From positions 1 to 44,060 of the IMG/VR virus record IMGVR_UViG_3300022857_001013: a stretch of DNA of 44,060 bases, one strand, 5' to 3'. This document shows, in pieces, positions 1-9,155 of this stretch (position 1 is the stretch's first letter; each line of letters starts with the position of its first letter). The notes beneath the pieces were generated by a model. The model was not told the origin of the DNA. It did not search any database and worked only from the letters and a program-made list of their open reading frames with translations. Both the position numbers and the translations under genes were made by a program. The stretch comes from a virus.

Positions 1-92
1 TCAATAGCTATATCGCCGGAAATATTTGTGCCCCCTGGTATATATGTTTTAGGTGGTAATTCATTACCTGAAATGTTTATAAACTTACTCAT
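1..92 (-). CDS. Partial virion-associated protein (N-terminal 30 residues only)
   Basis: The reading frame starts with ATG at the complement of 90-92 and runs off the left edge of the window. The visible peptide begins MSKFINISGNELPPKTY and contains no recognisable domain. It is the last visible gene of the minus-strand block of putative tail-fibre or appendage genes. Its start lies 1 nt past the stop of the upstream gene (stop at 94-96), so translational coupling is likely. Function is inferred only from position. Confidence is limited because only 92 bases are present. Confidence 0.55.
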   Translation of the reverse strand, partial: MSKFINISGNELPPKTYIPGGTNISGDIAI

Positions 93-93
93 A

Positions 94-1476
94 TTATATT
101 TTATTAACGGATGTAATTACCCCTGTATTATCTACCCTAAAGGTATAATCAAACTTATCACCTACAGTCTTTTCCGAATCGTTTCTAACATACCCCCACC
201 ATCCTGATGTAAGCATTTGCAGCTTAGAATCTCTAATATCATAAGATTCGCTATTTATAGGAACTGCATCTAAGTCTAAATCTGGTAACTCTGATCTATA
301 TTTTGCAATATCACCAACATTCATAGTAGCTCCATCAGTACTACTAGGGTCACTAAAATATACTCTCGCGCCCCCTATTATAGAATCAAAAGTTTCACTA
401 TAGAAAAATAATAAAAATTTTATTGTAGATTGATCACCAGTAGGAGCTGACGGTGTATCCCCTACAGCATTTAATTTTGTTACCCAACCCGATTTATACA
501 TTAAATTTATTGACGCTGGATATTTAAATGATTGAGATCTCCTTAATTTAACAGAATCTTCTGTAGGCAATAATACATTTTCATTAGATAGCTTTTCAAG
601 AATTAAAACACTCTGATTTATCTGCGTGGTATTAAAAAGAGTACGACCAGGTACAGCAGCAGAGAGAGTGTTACCTATAGACGTTGTATTCGCTCCTGGC
701 ATAAATGACCCTATGGTGCTAACAGTAACCCCATATTCCTCTATTTCATCTACATATATAAAACCATTTAAATTTAAGGTGACAGTAGATCCAGATTCTG
801 TATATGTACAAACTGAGTCACCATTTATCACAAATCGTTTAGGTGATGTTAAATTATATAGCGATAAAAATGCCCATATATTTTCTCTTGCATCTATATC
901 TGCCTGTGTTGGTAAAAGCGGTATATCTATTTGAGGGATCACATATGGTGAAATAGAGACGGTACATGTAATTTTATATGTACCTCTTGGTAGACATATA
1001 GTCCCCCTATTTATATAGTTTTTACATGGGGCACATTCACTAGTATCCAAACTCGATATATCTACATCAATATTACTTACAAAGATATCGTTAAATTTAA
1101 TTATATTAAGAGGCCCTATTATTGTATTATCTTGAAATTTAGTCTCCTCATTAAATTCTGGAGTTCCAGCTGTACCAGAACTAGTTGTTGTGATTGTAGT
1201 GACCTTTTGATCTACCGTCGTTAGTCTCGCTGAACTATCCGCAGCGGCTTTAAGTATCTCTAGATTATTCTCTGACGTTTGGGCAATATATATTGAATCA
1301 TCATATGCCTTATATACTATAGGGTTAAATGTAGTTTGATTCTCTCTGATATAAATATTATCAACTTTAAGTAGTTTTAGTCTGCCTGAATCCTCACTAT
1401 CTAATATTAAAATATTATCTCTATCTGGTAAGATGCTATCTATAGGCTGGAGTTCCGATATGGATGGTATACTCAT
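94..1476 (-). CDS. Putative tail-fibre/appendage structural protein, 460 aa
   Basis: I do not recognise a named family. The first ~300 residues resemble the N-terminal part of the 1030-aa protein at 3006-6098. Both start with a short acidic segment (LDSEDSG here, LETEDSG there). Both then show a beta-rich stretch with an 'LPRGTYKITCT' or 'LSPGVYRVECT' strand, a region of aromatic and Thr/Ser strands, and a closing 'ILEKL' or 'IFEKI' strand. The shared part is probably a virion-attachment module, and the differing C-termini are probably tips. The composition (Ser/Thr/Asn-rich, few Lys clusters, no signal peptide or membrane segment) suits a beta-structured fibre subunit. It could equally be another virion decoration protein. 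Confidence 0.6.
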   Translation of the reverse strand: MSIPSISELQPIDSILPDRDNILILDSEDSGRLKLLKVDNIYIRENQTTFNPIVYKAYDDSIYIAQTSENNLEILKAAADSSARLTTVDQKVTTITTTSSGTAGTPEFNEETKFQDNTIIGPLNIIKFNDIFVSNIDVDISSLDTSECAPCKNYINRGTICLPRGTYKITCTVSISPYVIPQIDIPLLPTQADIDARENIWAFLSLYNLTSPKRFVINGDSVCTYTESGSTVTLNLNGFIYVDEIEEYGVTVSTIGSFMPGANTTSIGNTLSAAVPGRTLFNTTQINQSVLILEKLSNENVLLPTEDSVKLRRSQSFKYPASINLMYKSGWVTKLNAVGDTPSAPTGDQSTIKFLLFFYSETFDSIIGGARVYFSDPSSTDGATMNVGDIAKYRSELPDLDLDAVPINSESYDIRDSKLQMLTSGWWGYVRNDSEKTVGDKFDYTFRVDNTGVITSVNKI

Positions 1477-1485
1477 TTATTATAT

Positions 1486-2301
1486 TTAAGTTATATACTC
1501 ATTATAGTTTTGACCGTATGCAGATAAATTATTAATATAATCCTCAGGGTATAGTGAGCTAAACTCTGTAACAGTGTTATCTTGCAGTCTAAAGAAAGTA
1601 TCAAAATCTATACCAGTCCCCCCAGCTAATAAATGTGGAGTACTTTTCTTTGTTATTAGACCATACCACCCATCGTTTAGGCATAATGCCTCTTCTTGTA
1701 GTATATCACCTTCATTATTATAATTTGATATATAACTATTACTGTTAATCTCGCCAAACCCCCCCTCCCCTATAAATTTATTTTTATTAGTACTATTTAG
1801 TATAGATACAGGAGTACGATTTTGAATACTCATATTTTTTGCAAACAGTTTACTACCTAGATTAATACTACCTAACATATCGGGGGAATACGCTTGTATA
1901 TCGCCCCCCCACAAATTCCAATTACCTACTGAAGATGATATAGGAATAAACTCTGTACTATTAGAATTAGACCTTATAGGTGTTTGCATTGTATATCGCC
2001 TAGCGGTAGCCGCAATATAATAAAATCTCTCCTGGATAGAAGTCTCAAATATACTGAGAGTTGAATTTAAATCTTCTTTTTTTAACGATATTGACTCAAT
2101 TACATCTTCCGGCTTATTTACAAAGTCTAAATTAGATCCTTGTAAATTAGCACGAGCTTGAGGGGTAGTATCAAAATTAGTATTTTTAGGTAAATTTAGC
2201 CAAGACCAGCTATTTATATAAAATAAAAAACCTGTGAACTTAAGAAAATCGACGGTTGTATCCACAGATCGATTGAGATTTATATAATTAACTTGTGCCA
2301 T
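1486..2301 (-). CDS. Hypothetical structural protein, 271 aa
   Basis: No family is recognised. The protein begins MAQVNYINLNRSVDTTVDF and is rich in Asn, Ser, Tyr and Leu. It has no signal peptide, no membrane span and no obvious catalytic motif. It sits between two genes of the appendage block with only a few bases on either side (the upstream gene stops at 2305, the downstream gene starts at 1476), so it is probably co-transcribed with them. The composition and the neighbours suggest a virion component such as a fibre, a fibre adaptor or a fibre chaperone. This is inference from context only. Confidence 0.55.
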   Translation of the reverse strand: MAQVNYINLNRSVDTTVDFLKFTGFLFYINSWSWLNLPKNTNFDTTPQARANLQGSNLDFVNKPEDVIESISLKKEDLNSTLSIFETSIQERFYYIAATARRYTMQTPIRSNSNSTEFIPISSSVGNWNLWGGDIQAYSPDMLGSINLGSKLFAKNMSIQNRTPVSILNSTNKNKFIGEGGFGEINSNSYISNYNNEGDILQEEALCLNDGWYGLITKKSTPHLLAGGTGIDFDTFFRLQDNTVTEFSSLYPEDYINNLSAYGQNYNEYIT

Positions 2302-2304
2302 ATA

Positions 2305-3000
2305 CTACCATTTATTTATTGGACAACTTTCAGTCTGAACCATTAGTTTAAATTTAGTTGAGCACCCACATAATGTACATCTTCCAGTTCTACCTAAAGC
2401 TTCTGCATCCCACTTATCGCAATCCTTACATATAGCTAATCGTTCTGCTACCATAGCTTCTGATGATACAGAGAATCCATTGTTCAACCAATCACTCATA
2501 CTTTTTGTAAAATTGTGTGCCATATCCTTACCGGATGGGTAATTATCATTACTATTAGCTAGTAGTATCGATTTGACTTTTCTTGATGCCCCTTTGAGAG
2601 TTACCCTTATATTTTCATTTTTAGGCTTTCTTATAGTCTTATGTTTATAAAATATTAATTCATCATAAAAATTAAAGTAAGATGCCTTTTCAATTTCGAA
2701 TTTTCTTGCGTATATTCTTAATTTCCACCTATACTTGTATAATATATTTAAAAATTCACTAGAATCCTTAACTACTTCTTTATTAAAAATATCTATAACT
2801 CTACCATAGGCCGGTAACATAGTACCGTTATATATATTTCTACCTTTTGTAGCATATATAATATCTAAATCCTCACCCAGAGCTGGGAACTCGACCTTTA
2901 AATCTCTTATAAATTTTAATTTAAACCTAATGCCGTAAATAGCGGCTGGTATAGCTATCGTAATAGGTATATTTGTACCTGGTATTTTTCTAACCTTCAT
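2305..3000 (-). CDS. Zinc-ribbon protein of unknown role, 231 aa
   Basis: The first ~180 residues are basic and unrecognised. The last ~45 residues hold a clear metal-binding cluster: ICKDC, then RCTLCGC about 15 residues on, and finally ESCPINKW at the very end. This spacing is seen in small zinc-ribbon tails of many phage proteins, where 'R..IC..C' is followed by 'C..CGC' and 'CP..KW'. Such tails are found on virion-associated and DNA-associated proteins of unknown function. It lies between the large appendage gene (stop at 3006) and the 271-aa gene (start at 2301) with almost no spacing. I therefore place it in the same transcript. Function is not known. Confidence 0.65.
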   Translation of the reverse strand: MKVRKIPGTNIPITIAIPAAIYGIRFKLKFIRDLKVEFPALGEDLDIIYATKGRNIYNGTMLPAYGRVIDIFNKEVVKDSSEFLNILYKYRWKLRIYARKFEIEKASYFNFYDELIFYKHKTIRKPKNENIRVTLKGASRKVKSILLANSNDNYPSGKDMAHNFTKSMSDWLNNGFSVSSEAMVAERLAICKDCDKWDAEALGRTGRCTLCGCSTKFKLMVQTESCPINKW

Positions 3001-3005
3001 ATTAT

Positions 3006-6000
3006 CTATTCAATACACCCCAGATGGTATGTACCATCCGCTGCAGTATACCCATCTGCAGTCTTTGCATTAGGTAAAGGGCTGTTTAGTATAGCAACAA
3101 TATCCACAAAATATCCCATCCACGGATACTTCCTTTTTATTAGTTCTTGATCCCATACCTCTTTTCCCCCGATTTCCTTCTCATACCATTTTTCATGATC
3201 TGTAACTTTACCATCCTCATCTATTATAGGTATTAGTAAATCCTTATTCCAAAAGTAGGCCTCTATAATCATACTCTCTCGTCGCATACAACAATTCCCA
3301 GAAGTTTCTAATACAGAGCTAGTACGACCACCAGTATTTTTACCATTACCAAATAGATCTCCTGCAACCTGAGCTCTATCAGGATCTCCTTCTGAATCCT
3401 TAATTATAGTTGCGAGTAGATTAGACTTCCACCATGCTCTCATAGATAAGAAGCCACTCTTAGTATTTGCTCGCTGCCAAAATTTAACTGCATCTAGCCC
3501 AGACCCAACTGTACTAGCAAGATTAGATGTATATACAAAAAAGTCACATTGTATTACATACTCCGCTAATTTGTATAATTTTGCAAAGTTACTCTCCGAC
3601 CGTGACCCGATGTTTCCACTTTTTATATTATCTAAAAATGATTTTGATATATCTTTATTAATCCCTATATATTTATTTAATAAGGCTAGATTATCCATAT
3701 CTTCTAGAAGTTCTACCAGAAGAACTTCTAGATTTTTATCATTTGCGACGGATAAATAATCAGTAAACGGTGTAATTAATAAAATTTTGATTTTAGGTAT
3801 TATCTTATCCTCTAACTCAAATTCCTCTTTAGTCCTTTGACCTAGCTTTACATTATCCGCTAATTGATTCTCCCAATTATTATCTGCCTCGACCCTCGAT
3901 GCCTCTATATTTAAACTACCCTCAATATAATTATCTATATATCGCTGCTTGAGAGTCTCGAGAGTTGGAGGTATATCAACCTGAAATAATTTTTCAGCCT
4001 CCTCATGCAGAGTCTTTCTTTTATCTGCATTTAGAGAATTTACTACTACAGGCTTTAATTTTTCAAAACCAGATATAGCATCTTTTACTCGCTTCTCTGG
4101 CTTTAAGTCATCAATTTTTGTACCATCTGGATTCACACTAGATTTATATTTTGAAGATCCAAAATCTTTAACATAGCAAGGGTATATCAGAGATACATTA
4201 CATGTATATGTATCCCCAGTTGTATCATCATCGTATAGATGATTAAATTCCCCGTCACCCATATCGGGGTAAATATTAGGTAAATAGTAACCTAAATATA
4301 CTTGATAATCAAATTCAGCTGATGCTGCATCATAAAACGGTGTACCTGGGGTTGGGGTCAGCCACCCACTAAAAGATGGCTGCGCGCATTTCGGCTTTTC
4401 TTCCTCACCCCCCTCACCGTCTGTTTCAGAATCTGTTTCAGATCCCTCAGCCTGACAAAACTTCTGGTTGGAATGAGGGCTACTCTGCATCGGGGGTACT
4501 GGGAATCCGTACGGTTTAGGTCCATTTCCTAAATCTCTACACATATCGCACATTTTATGCCCAGAATTGTTATTATTACTCTCTGGGCGATTTGCTTCGC
4601 AATTACTTTCTATACTCTCTATATAGGAATCATAATTTGACTTCCCAGACTGATCAGTCCCATCAAAGACATGCCACCCCCCCTCACCAGTTTCAGGGTT
4701 CTCATGCCAAGTTCTACCCATTAAATACGCACCGTCCCATATATCACCTTCCCATTCCCTATCCTCTTTCTCCTCAGCAGTACCCGGATCGAAGTGAAGA
4801 GATTGTATTAGTATCGGTTGAAGATTTCCACCTGCGCTAACATGAATTGTTTGAGCAGCATTAGCAGACTCATATTCACTATACCAAGCCCATCCAGGCA
4901 AATCTAAAGATCCAGCATCCCATCTACCTCGACCACCACCTATCCAGGAATTGCTGCACAAGTTTAAACTTCTACAGTCTTCCAACTCTGGAGATTTTTC
5001 TCTAGTTGGACCACCCGGTGATCCGCTCCCACCTCCACCTCCACCACCACCACCGCCACCGTTAGTGCTTCCGGAGCTGCTGGTAGATGTTCCAGGAATA
5101 AATATAGGATCAGCTATATTTACTACACCTGGAGCTGACGTTGTAGTATTTACTACAGTAGGTGGAAGTGGTGGTAGAGATGGAGGAGCAAGCGTGGTTG
5201 TTACGAGGGGCGTAAAGCCAGTCAATGTATCTAGTTCTCCTGAGGCAATATCAAATATTAATGGATCTGAATTAATTTTTTCAAATATTATTTGAATAGG
5301 GTTTAAAAAAGTGTCGGAAAAATCTCCGGCAGATTGATTATCAATGGACCCAATTATATATTCGCCAGCGGTTTTTGCTCTCAGCTTTAATATAGATGGG
5401 TTACATACTGATATATACCCATACATATAGCATGTTGATGTATAAGAGGTCTCGTCAATATTACCGCTTGTAGCTCTTTCAAATGACGGAGTACTATATA
5501 GTAATATTTCATTAGGTGTAGTCTCTTTAAATAGCTCTAAGACAATATATGCCTTATCACCATTACCGAATGATTTACCTCGAAGATCTACTCCTCCAGG
5601 TACTCCAGCTAGTGTAAACGTCCCTGTGCATTCGACCCTATAAACTCCTGGCGATAGTATAATTTCAGTTGAACTATATTCCCTAGCAATAGATTTACCC
5701 GTGGTCGCATTTTTTGATATAGGTAAATTGTTTGTCAGATCTACATTTTTAATTGTATTGACATGCTCTTCAAAAGGTATATCCGTCAATACGTGACCTG
5801 CGATGCCTATTGTATCTCCCTGAATATTTGATGGTACTTTATACTGTAAGGCTAAAATTTCTGGAGTTTCAAAAGACGAAAGTTTATTGTTTGTTGTAGT
5901 ATTAATGTAAGAGGATAGAGAATCTATTGCCGTTAATAGCCCATTAATATTTATATCTGGAAAATTATTCGATGAAAATCTAAGGTCTCCAAACTCTACA

Positions 6001-6098
6001 CGCACTGTACCCGAATCCTCTGTTTCTAATATAATTTCGTCAGAAATAGATATAATCTTATCTTTTGGGGGAAATGTATCTCTTAAATTTTCAGACAT
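3006..6098 (-). CDS. Large putative tail-fibre/appendage protein with Gly-rich hinge, 1030 aa
   Basis: This is a multi-part protein. Residues 1 to ~285 form the module shared with the 460-aa protein at 94-1476. Residues ~290-345 are a Thr/Pro/Ser linker followed by a run of about twelve glycines, a probable flexible hinge. Residues ~370-650 are rich in Cys, Trp and acidic residues (CRSLNLC, KMCDMCRDL, an EEE-rich stretch) and resemble no family I know. Residues ~660-1030 look mainly helical and include paired cysteines (GNCCMRRE). There is no signal peptide or membrane span. An octamer-like promoter lies about 10 nt upstream of the ATG. It is likely the first gene of the minus-strand appendage operon. 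A fibre or receptor-binding role is inferred. Confidence 0.65.
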   Translation of the reverse strand: MSENLRDTFPPKDKIISISDEIILETEDSGTVRVEFGDLRFSSNNFPDININGLLTAIDSLSSYINTTTNNKLSSFETPEILALQYKVPSNIQGDTIGIAGHVLTDIPFEEHVNTIKNVDLTNNLPISKNATTGKSIAREYSSTEIILSPGVYRVECTGTFTLAGVPGGVDLRGKSFGNGDKAYIVLELFKETTPNEILLYSTPSFERATSGNIDETSYTSTCYMYGYISVCNPSILKLRAKTAGEYIIGSIDNQSAGDFSDTFLNPIQIIFEKINSDPLIFDIASGELDTLTGFTPLVTTTLAPPSLPPLPPTVVNTTTSAPGVVNIADPIFIPGTSTSSSGSTNGGGGGGGGGGGSGSPGGPTREKSPELEDCRSLNLCSNSWIGGGRGRWDAGSLDLPGWAWYSEYESANAAQTIHVSAGGNLQPILIQSLHFDPGTAEEKEDREWEGDIWDGAYLMGRTWHENPETGEGGWHVFDGTDQSGKSNYDSYIESIESNCEANRPESNNNNSGHKMCDMCRDLGNGPKPYGFPVPPMQSSPHSNQKFCQAEGSETDSETDGEGGEEEKPKCAQPSFSGWLTPTPGTPFYDAASAEFDYQVYLGYYLPNIYPDMGDGEFNHLYDDDTTGDTYTCNVSLIYPCYVKDFGSSKYKSSVNPDGTKIDDLKPEKRVKDAISGFEKLKPVVVNSLNADKRKTLHEEAEKLFQVDIPPTLETLKQRYIDNYIEGSLNIEASRVEADNNWENQLADNVKLGQRTKEEFELEDKIIPKIKILLITPFTDYLSVANDKNLEVLLVELLEDMDNLALLNKYIGINKDISKSFLDNIKSGNIGSRSESNFAKLYKLAEYVIQCDFFVYTSNLASTVGSGLDAVKFWQRANTKSGFLSMRAWWKSNLLATIIKDSEGDPDRAQVAGDLFGNGKNTGGRTSSVLETSGNCCMRRESMIIEAYFWNKDLLIPIIDEDGKVTDHEKWYEKEIGGKEVWDQELIKRKYPWMGYFVDIVAILNSPLPNAKTADGYTAADGTYHLGCIE

Positions 6099-6108
6099 TA
6101 CTAATAAT

Positions 6109-6116
6109 TATTTATT
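6109..6116 (-). promoter_or_regulatory. Late-promoter-like octamer upstream of large appendage gene
   Basis: On the minus strand the sequence reads AATAAATA, within TCTAAATAAATAAT. Ten nt separate it from the ATG at 6098. It differs by one base from the T4 late consensus TATAAATA. In so AT-rich a sequence a single site is weak evidence; the repeated placement across the window supports it. Confidence 0.4.
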
Positions 6117-6157
6117 TAGATAGTTGAAAAACGCCAACTAGATAGTATAATTAATTT

Positions 6158-6994
6158 ATGAATAGTAAATTTGGCGTCGGCTTTATAACCTGCAATAGAG
6201 AATCCTTCATACATCGATCGATGGATTCTTTTTCAAATAGTATATTTGAACATGATTCTAAGGCAAGTAATGTAGTTGTAGTTAATGACGGAGACCCATT
6301 AGATAAAACAATAGCCTACGGAGATTTAATAGATAATCCCAATAATCTTGGTGTAGGTAAGAGTAAAAATATTGCAATAAAAGAGCTAATGGCTCGAGGG
6401 TATGATCATATTTTTATAATTGAAGATGACATTATACAAAAAGATAAATCAGTAAATGTTTTTGAAAAATATATGGATTGTAGTGATCAAACCGGCATTC
6501 AACACTTTATGTTTGGGTATCACGGACCCGCTAATAAGGGGAATGTATCAAAAGGGATCCCACAACCTAGATTGGTTGTTAAATATAATGAGAATTGCTC
6601 AGTATTACTTAATCTGCATTGTGTCGGTGCTTTTTGTCATTATACTAGAGAGTGTATAGAAGCAATTGGGATGTTTGACGAAGAATATAATAATGCATTT
6701 GAACATGTTGATCATTCATATAGAGCTGCTAAACATGGAATGATTCCAGGTTATTGGTGGTGGCCGGATATATCAAACAGTTATGATTATTTAGACGAGA
6801 TTGAATGTAGTGAAAACAGTTCATCTATTAGACCTAGGGCAGACTGGGGAGAAAATATACAAAAAGGCGCAGTACATTTCCATAGAATGCACGGTTATCA
6901 ACCCGCATGGGATAATTATGTACCAGATCAGTCTGAATATAAAATTAAAAATGCTCTTAAAGCCATTTTCAGTAATTATACAGTTGAAAAATAA
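6158..6994 (+). CDS. Family 2-type glycosyltransferase, 278 aa
   Basis: The protein is expected to transfer a sugar from a nucleotide donor. The N-terminus reads GVGFITCNRESFIHRSMDS, the beta1-loop-helix of GT-A fold enzymes. It is followed by NVVVVNDGDP, NNLGVGKSKNIAI, and then IIEDDII at about residue 88, a DxD-like metal and nucleotide site. The segment 'AIGMFDEEYNNAFEHVDHSYRA' (about residues 168-189) fits the acceptor-side acidic motif of this superfamily. The length is normal for a single catalytic domain. It opens the plus-strand glycan cassette and diverges from the appendage operon. Acceptor and donor cannot be read from the sequence. Confidence 0.85.
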   Translation: MNSKFGVGFITCNRESFIHRSMDSFSNSIFEHDSKASNVVVVNDGDPLDKTIAYGDLIDNPNNLGVGKSKNIAIKELMARGYDHIFIIEDDIIQKDKSVNVFEKYMDCSDQTGIQHFMFGYHGPANKGNVSKGIPQPRLVVKYNENCSVLLNLHCVGAFCHYTRECIEAIGMFDEEYNNAFEHVDHSYRAAKHGMIPGYWWWPDISNSYDYLDEIECSENSSSIRPRADWGENIQKGAVHFHRMHGYQPAWDNYVPDQSEYKIKNALKAIFSNYTVEK

Positions 6995-7003
6995 AAAACG
7001 AAA

Positions 7004-7011
7004 AATAAATA
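7004..7011 (+). promoter_or_regulatory. Late-promoter-like octamer AATAAATA
   Basis: AATAAATA lies 7 nt before the ATG at 7019, in the short gap after the first glycosyltransferase. It matches the T4 late consensus at seven of eight positions. Confidence 0.4.
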
Positions 7012-7018
7012 ACTTTAT

Positions 7019-7480
7019 ATGAATGAAAAACCTTGGAGCTGGCGAATTAACCATCAACATGAAAATGGCAATGTTGATGCACAAGTAATATCGAGTGATG
7101 AAAAATCGTCTCTTTATTTAAGTAATGTACAACCCGGCTTAGCAGAATCCGTTACATCTCTATTAGAGAGCTCCTTTAAGTGGGGGTATAGCGAAAATGA
7201 GCAAGTCAGCTCACCTGAAAAACAGGCAGAGCTACACGCCTCAATTGATGAATTTCTAGATGGTGGGGATAATGATTTAAAATTGTTGGAACAGGTTGAA
7301 GAGAATAATAGGCTCATAGAGCAAATAAAGGATCTGACTGCAGCGAAAGCAGCCGGTCACACTTCTGCACCTGGTGCAGATATAACAGATGTAACAGAAA
7401 CTGTAGAACCAAAACCTGAACCAAAATCTATAAAATACAAAGCTAAGACAAAAGTAACCCCCGCTAAGGCTACCTCTTAA
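7019..7480 (+). CDS. Hypothetical protein with coiled-coil and Lys/Pro tail, 153 aa
   Basis: No family is recognised. Residues ~1-85 are mixed, beginning MNEKPWSWRINHQHENG. Residues ~85-115 form a plausible coiled coil (DLKLLEQVEENNRLIEQIKD). The tail from about residue 118 is low-complexity, rich in Pro, Glu, Thr and Lys, and ends KVTPAKATS. It is inserted between two glycosyltransferase genes and has its own octamer-like promoter. This suggests it may be expressed late and could be a virion or accessory protein rather than a sugar enzyme. The tail looks like a disordered linker or nucleic-acid contact. No catalytic motif is seen. Confidence 0.6.
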   Translation: MNEKPWSWRINHQHENGNVDAQVISSDEKSSLYLSNVQPGLAESVTSLLESSFKWGYSENEQVSSPEKQAELHASIDEFLDGGDNDLKLLEQVEENNRLIEQIKDLTAAKAAGHTSAPGADITDVTETVEPKPEPKSIKYKAKTKVTPAKATS

Positions 7481-7501
7481 AATAGCTTATAATTATATAT
7501 T

Positions 7502-8314
7502 ATGCTAGATTTTAGCCGTATATCTTTTATTTGTCATGTTAGAGTTGATACATATCTACGTGAAAAAAATATTAGAACAATATACGACTATTATAATAAA
7601 CATACAAATGGTGAGTGTGAGTTTATATTTGTAGAAGACGATAAATCTCCTTTGCTATCTAAAATATTACCCCCTCCTTCAAATAATATTACGATCGATT
7701 TTATTAAGAACGATTGTGAGGTACATAAATCATTTTGCTATAATAGGGGAGCTAAGTTAGCAACGAGGGAAATTTTTGTATTTTTAGATGTAGATGTAAT
7801 ATTAGACACTCGCTTATTATTTGAAACTATAAGCGAAGCTATAGAGAGAGGCAGCTTAGAATGCTTGATAGGGTATAACGGTATAGCTATATACTGCAAT
7901 ACTTCTGCTGAACAGGAATTCTTAAAATCTCTAGACATAGAGGATTTATACTCTAAAATAAATGACTTGCCATTAAAGACGATGGCTCAAAATCAATTTG
8001 CAACAGTAGGTAATACTCAAGCGGTTGGAGGTTGTTTATGTATGACCAGAGAATCATTTAAAAAAATAAATGGATTTAATCCTTTATTTAAAGGTTGGGG
8101 GTATGAGGATAATGAAATTATATCTAGAGCAAATAAGTTAGGTCTGCAGGTTTGTAAAAGCTCTATAGCGAATAATTACCTATTCCATCTCCAACATGAG
8201 ACTGTGTCTATAGATAAGAGTAAACACAAATTCTATAAAAATAACGGCGACATTGTAAATAATGTAGAGTGTATGTCTCGAGAGGAATTAGAACAATATA
8301 TTAAGAAATGGTAA
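7502..8314 (+). CDS. Glycosyltransferase with galactosyltransferase-type C-terminal motif, 270 aa
   Basis: This is a GT-A fold enzyme. FVEDD appears at about residue 41 and VFLDVDVIL at about residue 91, the metal-binding DxD site. From about residue 176, GGCLCMTRESFKKINGF and then GWGYEDNEI follow. The latter is the hallmark of the C-terminal domain of beta-1,4-galactosyltransferase-like and related polysaccharide enzymes, where the E-D pair contacts acceptor and base. The length fits a single soluble domain. Its stop overlaps the start of the next glycosyltransferase by 7 nt, so the two are translated together. Donor sugar is unknown; N-acetylhexosamine or galactose transfer is typical of the family. 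Confidence 0.85.
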   Translation: MLDFSRISFICHVRVDTYLREKNIRTIYDYYNKHTNGECEFIFVEDDKSPLLSKILPPPSNNITIDFIKNDCEVHKSFCYNRGAKLATREIFVFLDVDVILDTRLLFETISEAIERGSLECLIGYNGIAIYCNTSAEQEFLKSLDIEDLYSKINDLPLKTMAQNQFATVGNTQAVGGCLCMTRESFKKINGFNPLFKGWGYEDNEIISRANKLGLQVCKSSIANNYLFHLQHETVSIDKSKHKFYKNNGDIVNNVECMSREELEQYIKKW

Positions 8315-9150
8315 CTATAAATATTAGAGACAAAAACTTCGGAGGTGAGGAATCCTCATGTCATAAAGCTACGAATGATTATGTTAAGTGGGATTTCGGA
8401 AATAAAGCAATTTCTAATTCCTGCTTTATTACAGATATGTGCTTAGATGATGTACATAAGGCCTCAGGGGTAAAGCGAAAGATTGCTTGGATCTTAGAGC
8501 CACGAGCTATACACCCGCATATATATGATTGGATAGAGAAAAATAATAGACTTTTTGATTACGTATTAACATATGATACTTATTTAATTAATAAGGGAGA
8601 AAATTATATATATTACCCACATGGTCGATGTTGGATTACTAGGAAAAAATCTGAAAATGAATATTTTAAGATAGCAAACGGAAAAACAAAGATGTGTTCT
8701 ATAATTGCCTCAGGTAAGAATGACACAGTCGGTCATAAGTTGCGGCATGAAGTTATTTTTAATAATTATTCAAATATAGATGTATTCGGTCATGGTTATA
8801 AAAGTGTAGAATTTAAAGAAGAAGCATTAGAGGATTATAGATTTTCAGTAACTATAGAGAATTCTAAACAGCCAGGGTACTGGACTGAAAAAATTGTAGA
8901 TTGCTTTGCAACTCAAACTATTCCTATTTTTTGGGGTGATGAATCTGTATTTGATCACTTTGACTCATCTGGTATAATTACATTTAATACCATATATGGG
9001 CTAGAAGAAATATTAGACAATATAAATGAGAACGGGGAAGAGATATATCGCTCTATGCAGCCAGCGATCGCTCATAATTTAAAATGTGTAGAGCAATATA
9101 GAATACCAGAAGATTGGATTTATAAAAATTACAATTTTTTAATGAATTAA
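8308..9150 (+). CDS. GT10 (alpha-1,3-fucosyltransferase-like) glycosyltransferase, 280 aa
   Basis: The C-terminal half carries the GT10 signature: FSVTIENSKQPGYWTEKI at about residues 179-196, then TIPIFWG at 204-210. In characterised family members this region binds GDP-fucose, and the usual form is 'FENS...GYVTEKL...A...VPIYWG'. The N-terminal half is divergent, as expected for the acceptor domain (WILEPRAIHPH, YYPHGRCWI). No signal anchor is present, consistent with bacterial and phage GT10 enzymes. It overlaps the previous glycosyltransferase by 7 nt. Fucose or another 6-deoxyhexose transfer is plausible. That links it to the deoxy-sugar genes at 26.9-28.5 kb, though those point to rhamnose-type donors. 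Confidence 0.85.
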   Translation: MVTINIRDKNFGGEESSCHKATNDYVKWDFGNKAISNSCFITDMCLDDVHKASGVKRKIAWILEPRAIHPHIYDWIEKNNRLFDYVLTYDTYLINKGENYIYYPHGRCWITRKKSENEYFKIANGKTKMCSIIASGKNDTVGHKLRHEVIFNNYSNIDVFGHGYKSVEFKEEALEDYRFSVTIENSKQPGYWTEKIVDCFATQTIPIFWGDESVFDHFDSSGIITFNTIYGLEEILDNINENGEEIYRSMQPAIAHNLKCVEQYRIPEDWIYKNYNFLMN

Positions 9151-9155
9151 AATTT

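Noticed and set aside
4951-5295. Proline-rich plus-strand frame of 114 aa
   Set aside because: It is the antisense of the glycine-rich hinge and flanking region in the 1030-aa protein; poly-Pro is the mirror of poly-Gly codons.
6821-7084. Minus-strand frame of 87 aa across the first glycosyltransferase end
   Set aside because: It spans the end of one real gene, the promoter region and the start of another; hydrophobicity comes from antisense AT-rich codons.
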